Assembly: GCA_936450465.1 (NCBI GenBank) | Contig: OW388301.1 | Coordinates: 21,991,523 to 22,055,522, forward strand | Length of the DNA stretch: 64,000 bases | Source of the DNA: Gibbula magus | Taxonomy: Eukaryota; Mollusca; Gastropoda; Trochida; Trochidae | Direction of reading: 5' to 3' | Shown here: positions 57,030 to 64,000 of the stretch, piece after piece | How the letters are laid out: each line of letters starts with the position of its first letter | How positions within the stretch are numbered: position 1 is the first letter of the stretch | Notes under the pieces: generated by a model | The model's input: only the letters and a program-made list of their open reading frames with translations | What the model was told of the DNA's origin: nothing | Databases searched by the model: none | Position numbers and translations under genes: made by a program

Positions 57030-58619
57030 ATCACTTCTCCTGTCCGGGTTATTATCGCTGCACCGATTCCAAAATCTGCATAAGTCCTTTGGAAGTTTGT
57101 GATGGATTCAGACATTGCCCACACGGGGATGATGAAAGAGCTTGTGAAGAAGATGACTGTCCCCCTGAGTGTGAATGCAAAGACCATGTTGTAATATGTA
57201 ATACTACCTTTGACATGCACACTGCAAATGCCCTCAGTCCAAATATCAGAAAGCTTGACGTCTCTGGAGTTAATATTGACATTGAATTCAGAAATGGTAT
57301 ATCCATTGACGGGGACCTAACCAAGAGAGAACTCCATTATTTGGCAAGCCTCATTCTCTCTATGTGTAATTTGACGAGTCTTGAATTCCTCTTCTTTGGA
57401 TATCCAAATCTTCTAACACTTGACTTGAGTCACAACATGATTACAAATATATCAAGCGAGTCATTCAAACATGTTAAGAAATTGAGGTATTTGAATTTGT
57501 CCAACAATCCTAAGCTTCAATATATACACACCTCTGCATTTTACTCTTTAACGAACTTGGATAGTCTTGACCTTGAAAACACAAACCTTGGCAACGTTGA
57601 TGTAACCCTGTTTCTGGCCTTTGAGAAACTCACAACTCTGGACCTGAAGAACGTTCACATGACTGAATTGACTGATGAACTGTTCTGGAATCTATCCACA
57701 GTAAGGTATATTGATATCCGCCAGAACGACATTCAGAAGTTTGGAAGCAACCTGCAAAAAGGTCTGAAGTCTGTTAAAAGGCTTCTTGTGGACTCTTACC
57801 AAGTCTGCTGTGACATTTTGCGTCCAAAGTCTTTATCTGAGGCCAAATGTGTATCCACCAGGAATGCTATCTCTTCTTGTGATGACCTTCTTGCTGCGAC
57901 CGTTCTCAGAGTCATCTTGTGGATCATTGCAACCATTGCATTTCTTGGTAATATGTTCGTCATTGTATACAGATGTTTCTATGACAGTGCATCCAAGAAG
58001 CGTAGCTATGGAATATTTGTAACGAATTTGTCAATTTCTGACTGTCTAATGGGAATTTACATGATCATAATTGGCATCACAGACGTTCAATACAGGGGTG
58101 TCTACGTTACAAATGATTACCAATGGAGAAAAAGTGCAATGTGTAAATTTGCAGGATTTATTTCAACTCTGTCCACAGAAGCCTCTTGTGTAATGATAGC
58201 TCTTATAACTCTTGACCGATTCTTGGCAATCAAATTTCCTTTTCGTCAACTTAAGTTTTCAAGAGGAACTGCTTTGGCCTGTGTGTGCCTGACTTGGATT
58301 TTGGCCTTTGGAATGGCAGTAGTTCCTCTACTGCCTCAATTTAGACACTGGTCCTTCTACTCCAAGAACAGTGTTTGTTTAGCTCTCCCTCTGTCCTCTC
58401 ACAAGTCGCCAGGGTGGGCATATTCCAGCAGCATCTTTATTGGCTTCAACTTCATGCTCTTCATTCTTATCGGCCTTGGGCAGATATTCATGTACAGATC
58501 GGTCCAAGCATCATCCAAAATCCGGGGTGGAAGGTCTTCATCACAGAGAGTTGTTGCTCGCAGACTCTTCCTGGTCGTCTTCACCGACTTCCTGTGTTGG
58601 TTTCCAGTTTGCATAATGG
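57030..58619 (+). CDS. Receptor exon: LDLa repeat 6, leucine-rich repeats and TM1-TM6 (GRL101/type-C LGR-like GPCR)
   Basis: A 1590-bp exon, phase 1-1, acceptor 'caacccacag', donor 'gtaaga'. Counting from the split first codon: LDLa at 4-40 (six Cys), LRR N-cap CPPECECKDHVVIC at 44-57, about six LRRs to 250, a CC-containing hinge (YQVCCDIL 257-264), TM1 about 290-314, TM2 326-350, TM3 371-395 ending LDRFLAI (DRF in place of DRY), TM4 414-436, TM5 462-490, TM6 508-530 with CWFP. Cys372 and Cys450 are placed for the TM3-ECL2 disulfide. LDLa + LRR + rhodopsin-type 7TM defines the type-C LGR class (relaxin receptors, snail GRL101). The exon ends within or just after TM6, so TM7 and the tail need another exon, not found before 64 kb. 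It acts at the plasma membrane, probably through G proteins. Ligand unknown. Confidence 0.95.
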
Positions 58620-59957
58620 GTAAGAATTGACTTTGATTTCATGAAGGATTGAATGTGATAGTATTACCAGTATGGGGAAATAGACACAGGGTAGTATTTT
58701 CCCTTTTACTATACGTCGACTGGTTGTTTCATGTTTTCATGTATTAATAGATAAAGTTTTCATTGTTTCCATATTGCCAAATTGATTTGTACCATCGCTG
58801 ACCTTTTGATATGAAATGTTTTATAACCGTTATATTTATTGATTTATAATAATAAGAAAAATAAATAAATTTCAACTTCACGTTATCTTTTTGGCAGGCG
58901 ACAGTTTAATTCCTAGTCGTAGACACGGATAGGCAATCTTTCACTTTGATTTCACGAATGACTGAATATGATCAGTTGTTGTTTACTACGCAAAATGCTT
59001 TTAATGCATTTGTTTATGTTTATGTAAATCCTTAATTACCAAGTTTCAGTGTTAGAAAGTATGTTTGCCCTTATTCTCTGAGCCCAATAAATCAGTTCCT
59101 CTTATCATACCTGAATAGCATAACGTCATGTGTCAGCCATTGTCAGGATACTGTAGATTTGTAGCGGAAACAAATACGCTAATGGAGCAGTATGATTTAT
59201 CGCCCTTGAAATATTCAATAGTAGTGTTATTCATGAAACACTGCTAATCAAGACTGGTAAGGATATTTTTTAATTTGTTACTTTCTCAATAATTGTTCTT
59301 ATCACCCATGAAACAGTTTAGATATTGTTTTATGCTATAATATCGTAGGCCAATTGAAAATGTCAATCATTTCTTTTTATCACCGGTGTACCATTTAAGG
59401 TTTCTTTCCTGTTTTTATCATAGGCCAATGAAAATATTTAAGTCAACTAGGATTTTGAAACAATAAGAAAAGAACAAAAAACAATAGTGATTGAATATCA
59501 AAAAAATAATGTTCCAAAAACACCAAACACACTCCCTATAGACGCACAAATACCAATTCTATCGGAAATGTGCCTTGTCAAAAGTTGTTATAATGAAAAT
59601 CAACAAAAATCGCCTGAGGATTTCATAGGAAGCAACTCCTATGTATGACGTCACATCACTAGCGAACGGCGCTGTCTGCTACCCTTGAGGGGTTGGGGAG
59701 ACTGAACTGAGATAATGAGCAATCCAATTTTACTAACTTTGGACGGCGAGATCTTGGTAATCAGTTGACGCTTCGAAATAATATTTTGTGTTTTTGTGTA
59801 CTAGAAAGTACTATCTATATAAATAAATGAATTTACATCGAAAAACCTGAGGGATTATACTATCTTTAAGGTTAGAATGTCTCAAAGATTATTGGACTAC
59901 ATGGTTGGTTCGTATTGGATCAAGAACAACTAGAGTTGGGAGTTCTTCTAACACTTT
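58620..59957. other. Intron after TM6, no exon found
   Basis: I searched for an NPxxY-type TM7 exon and saw none. The sequence is AT-rich with no recognised repeat. Confidence 0.5.
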
Positions 59958-61480
59958 TTAGCTCATCAGGCCTGAAAGGCCCGATGGGCTTATGGCATGG
60001 CATGGTGTCCGGCGTCCGTCCATCCGTCCATCCGTCCATCCGTCCATCCGTCCATCCGTAAACTTTTCGCTTTTTCGACTTCTTCTCCAGAACCAATGAC
60101 TCCACAGAGCTGAAATTTTATGTGCAGACTCCTTGGCCAATGGGGATTCTAAATTGTAAATTTGATGACCCCATGACCCCAAATGGGGTCACAGGGGTCA
60201 CTTCCTTAAAAACCTTTTTTCATCTTCTTCTCCAGTTCCAAAAGGTCTAGAGAGCTGAAAAGTTGTGTGCAGACTCATTGGCCAATGGGGATTCTAAATT
60301 GTAGATTATGTGACCCCGTGACCCCAAATGGGGTCACAGGGGTCACATCCTTAAAAACCTATTTTCATCTTCTTCTCCAGTTCCAAAAGGTCTAGAGAGC
60401 TGAAAAGTTGTGTGCAGACTCCTTGGCCAATGGGGATTCTAAATTGTAGATTTCGTGACCCCGTGACCCAAAATGGGGTCACCGGGGTCACATCCTTAAA
60501 AACTTATTTTCATCTTCTTCTCCAGTTCCAAAAGGTCTAGAGAGCTGAAAAGTTGTGTGCAGACTCCTTGGCCAATGGGGATTCTAAATTGTAGATTTCG
60601 TGACCCCATGACCCCAAATGGGGTCACCGGGGTCACATCCTTAAAAACTTATTTTCATCTTCTCCTCCAGTTCCAAAAGGTCTAGAGAGCTGAAAAATTG
60701 TGTGCAGACTCCTTGGCCATTGGGGATTCTAAATTGTAGATTTTGTGACCCCATGACCCCAAATGGGGTCACAGGGGTCACTTCCTTAAAAAACCTATTT
60801 TCATCTTCATTTTCCAGTTCCAAAAGGTCTAGAGAGCTGAAAAGTTGTGTGCAGACTTCTTGGCCAATGGGGATTCTAAATTGTAGATTATGTGACCCCG
60901 TGACCCCAAATGGGGTCACAGGGGTCACATCCTTAAAAACCTATTTTCATCTACTTCTCCAGTTCCAAAAGGTCTAGAGAGCTGAAAAGTTGTGTGCAGA
61001 CTCCTTGGCAAATGGGGATTCTAAATTGTAGATTATGTGACCCCGTGACCCCAAATGGGGTCACAGGGGTCACATCCTTAAAAACCTATTTTCATCTTCT
61101 TCTCCAGTTTCAAAAGGTCTAGAGAGCTGAAATTTTGTGTGCAGACTCCTTGGCCAATGGGGATTCTAAATTGTAGATTATGTGACCCCGTGACCCCAAA
61201 TGGGGTCACAGGGGTCACATCCTTAAAAACCTATTTTCATCTTCTTCTCCAGTTTCAAAAGGTCTAGAGAGCTGAAAAATTGTGTGCAGACTCCTTGGCC
61301 AATGGGGATTCTAAATTGTAGATTATGTGACCCCGTGACCCCAAATGGGGTCACAGTGGTCATGATCTAAGAACCTATCTTTTGCTTGTAAACAATAACT
61401 TAAATAACTTAAATATTCAACTTTAGATAGTAAATCAATGAAATCCTGATGAGCTACAGAGCCCATGGCTCTATTTTTAA
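59958..61480 (+). mobile_element. Element B copy 3, nine 145-bp satellite monomers between defined ends
   Basis: 5' end 'tagctcatcaggcctgaaag', 'gcccgatgggcttatggcat', then (gtccatcc)n. The array runs from about 60110 to 61370 with the anchor 'aaatggggtca' at 60181, 60326, 60471, 60616, 60761, 60908, 61053, 61198 and 61343, a 145-bp unit. The 3' end is 'gatgagctacagagcccatg'. The termini share AGCTCATC / GATGAGCT and ATGGGCT / AGCCCAT as short inverted matches. Frames in the array (for example those reading MTPVTPFGVTG) are satellite artefacts. This structure fits non-autonomous elements that carry satellite arrays. Confidence 0.85.
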
Positions 61481-62811
61481 TAAATCTGATAAAGATAAAT
61501 AAACAAACAATGATTAGCTTGCCTTGAAATATTATATTGGTATGACTCTTCAAGGAAAGTAACTCTTGCATGCCCTATGCAAACACTGTTTATAATGACT
61601 GAAGCACTAGTAAAATATCCCACAACTCTGCAAAGAATGCCTATGATATAAATGAAATAAATTTAATTGATATTCTCTAAATTCCGGAAGAATAATCCCT
61701 AAATAAAGAAATATAAATTTACTGCACTGCTGAATCTAATGGACTGGTCCATTTTACTCAAAGGGATGAAATTTATCTTATGTTGAAAAGATATAATATT
61801 CTCAATGCAAATACAAATTTTGGCATGAAATATACTCTTGAAAAGGAGAAATATGCACAAATTACACTTTATGAAAACATATTCACAGCGTGAAAATTGG
61901 ATTACGGAAGATGGTTGCGCTACCCTTTAATAATACTAGACTCGTCCAAGCATGAACTTGCCATAGTGAAATATTAAAAGATTAACATGTGAATTTAGAC
62001 AGAAAATGTAAATACTGTTATCAAAACATAGAACATAGAAGGTACCTGAAGAGTTAATCTCCCAAAACCCTAGCATTTTGATATTTTACTCTGCAACTCT
62101 CAGACAACATGTGTTTCCGAACCGAAACCGAAACCAGACATGCGCTTTCCAATAAACTAGAAACATAATGATGCTTGCAGAGCAAAAACTTGGCTCTGAA
62201 TACTAAAAAATCCTGAAATAATTCCCGAAGTTAGCCTAAATTTAAGCCTACACAAAATGATTACATTAATTTTATTTATTTTTTTTCCATATTTTACACA
62301 ACATATACAGAGTCAATACAATACATTGCAATACAATAAAATACAATACTTCAACATGTTTATATTACATTAATCATAATAAATATTTAGTTAAATGAAA
62401 TTAAACAGTCTTCATGTGTTAAAATGTCTTTCATTTCAAATCAAGGGTGTTTCTGAAACTTACTAGCTTTTATTCAACTTGTGTTAATTTGCTGATGTTT
62501 TTATGACCTTCGTGCCATGCTCTTTTTTTCTTTTGCAATTTTCTTTTTAAATTAGGCAAACAAATTAAATATTTCGCCGCTAATGGCTGCAATACTGCCG
62601 AAGTGACTTTAAACAATAACTCACTCACTCACTCACTGAAACTTTAAGTGTTTTAGTGTTTTAGTGTTGTTTTAGTGTTTTAGTGTTTTAGTGTTTTAGT
62701 GTTTATGGTTTCTGTTCTGATCGTTTTTGTCAATAAAAGACCGACTATGTGTTTGTTCATGTCACGGCACTATACATGATGACCGGACTGCTACTCACCA
62801 CTATAATAATA
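61481..62811. other. No gene; short microsatellites
   Basis: Contains a 'gtgttttagt' decamer repeat (about 62646-62706). A SINE-like 3' end precedes it ('gctgcaatactgccgaagtg' followed by 'actcactcactcact', 62585-62636). No TM7 exon was recognised here. Confidence 0.5.
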
Positions 62812-64000
62812 ATAATAACTAGGATTGCCACAGGCAATACTTAGGTCTTCAAGACTTCTGCTTGACCTTGAACTCCCTATGATGGACACACGGTTATTCA
62901 CCAGTTTCTCTGCTTTAAAATGAGCTATCAAACATGTCTCTATCTTTAGTAGTTTTTTTACAAAAAATCTCCAAAGACACTGACGCTCTTAAAATTGAAC
63001 AATCGCTTATTAATGGACCCCTACATGACCTTTCTCACGATTAAAACAAAATGGTTAATATTTTCATACTAAGGTGCAACATAGAAAAATTTGTTCTTTA
63101 ATTTGTTCTTAAGTGGATGTAATCATCATTAAGATTGCATGAATAAGTAATGCGTTATGTTCTTCTGAATATTCAAGAAAATAGTCAAAAATGCTTAAAT
63201 TTGGACCCCTAGACAACCTTTGCGATGTTTGGAGCATAACTATCAACTTTTTGATGAAAGGGTTCAACAAAAAATTTGTTGTTCTTGAATTTGTTCATAC
63301 GAAGGTGTAAATACAATTTCATTATCTTAATTTGTTAAACAGTTATGATCCTTTGAACTTTGCTGAAAACGGCGACTTTCGAAAAATGACAAAGTTCCAT
63401 GATTTGTCATACGTAAAGTATGACAGAAAAATGTTTGAAATTTATTCCCCTTAACAAAGGACATCTCTACTTCACATGGATCTATTAAACATAATTGTAT
63501 CTTCAGTGGTTTACAATAAAAAACATTCTACAAAGAAAGTACCCCTCGAAAAGTCTCAAAATCACAAAATTTTAGTTTTTTGGGAATATGTCCAAATTCT
63601 GCCGAAACTATCAACTTTTATATGATATTGATGTATTATAGAGCTGTTTAGCCATTTATTAGAAAGGGATAGCTATCAATAAATTAGTTACAGAGTTATG
63701 CCCTTTTGAAATTGCAGCCGAAAACGCCCTTTTTAAAAAGGACCATATTCAAGGGCAGATTACTCGAAATCTAGGCCGAAATTCAAAATTCTGTTAGCTA
63801 ATTATATTCTACGTTGTCTTGGCTTTCGAATGAGCTATCACACATATCTGTATGTATTGCCGTGATTTAGAAGAAGATTTTTGAAGACGCGTACCCTCAA
63901 AACCGCGAAAGTGCACCAACTTTTCAGTTTTTTCGAAATAGCAAAAAATCTATTATTACGGCCTAATCGATGGGGAATGTTGTTGCCCATATTTTGGTGA
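62812..64000 (+). repeat. Dispersed repeat family A, longest copy, runs off the window
   Basis: Starts 'aactaggattgccacaggc' and covers both the portion found at 14268 and the portion found at 35777, without the 'tctagaaa' minisatellite between them. No protein-coding frame. Family unknown. Confidence 0.75.

Noticed and set aside
60641..60977. Frames reading MTPVTPFGVTG-like protein
   Set aside because: They repeat every 145 bp with the satellite and occur on both strands, so they are not genes.
58620..64000. Expected TM7 exon
   Set aside because: No frame with an NPxxY-like motif and a phase-1 acceptor was seen, so I did not call one. It is likely outside the window.

Overview
The window is eukaryotic, intron-rich and AT-rich. 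The gene content points to a marine mollusc, most likely a gastropod. The clearest host gene is a plus-strand receptor of the GRL101 / type-C LGR kind (LDL-receptor class A repeats, leucine-rich repeats, seven-transmembrane domain), a family known from snails. The dispersed repeats are of types common in mollusc genomes: a DIRS retrotransposon, a Polinton, Tx1/L1-like LINEs, tRNA-derived SINEs and elements with central tandem repeats. The species assignment is inference.

Layout. 0-5 kb holds a higher-order tandem repeat of about 887 bp and related repeats. 5.24-10.78 kb is a decayed DIRS-type tyrosine-recombinase retrotransposon on the minus strand, with about 200-bp inverted terminal repeats and a recognisable internal complementary region. 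13.66 kb carries a lone sushi (CCP) exon. Between about 14.8 and 35.6 kb lie a Polinton remnant (minus strand: DNA polymerase B, an acidic ORF, integrase), a 17-bp minisatellite, and a long TCTACA-type hexamer array interrupted by three 5'-truncated Tx1/L1-like LINEs. One of these LINEs is flanked by a direct repeat of about 261 bp. Several perfect or near-perfect foldback hairpins are scattered from 11 to 39 kb.

From 37.7 to 58.6 kb there are twelve plus-strand exons with consistent splice sites and reading phase. In order they encode an SVEP1-like cysteine/N-glycan-rich segment, two GCC2/GCC3 (ephrin-receptor-like) cysteine-rich modules, a C-type lectin domain split over three exons, five single-exon LDLa repeats, and a large exon with a sixth LDLa, LRRs and TM1-TM6. 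Nearly every boundary is phase 1, so the sushi exon at 13.66 kb could splice onto the same gene. TM7 and the C-terminal tail were not found and should lie beyond 64 kb; the 5' end was not found either. The introns hold SINE copies, a hAT-like element with eight 212-bp tandem repeats, TIR elements, and a 145-bp satellite carried inside a defined element with three copies in the window.

How it fits together: the host content is essentially one large mosaic surface receptor, with a multi-module ligand-binding ectodomain on a rhodopsin-like 7TM body, built from phase-1 exon modules. Everything else is mobile or tandem-repeat DNA in its introns and flanks. All domain calls come from reading translations by eye; no database search was run.
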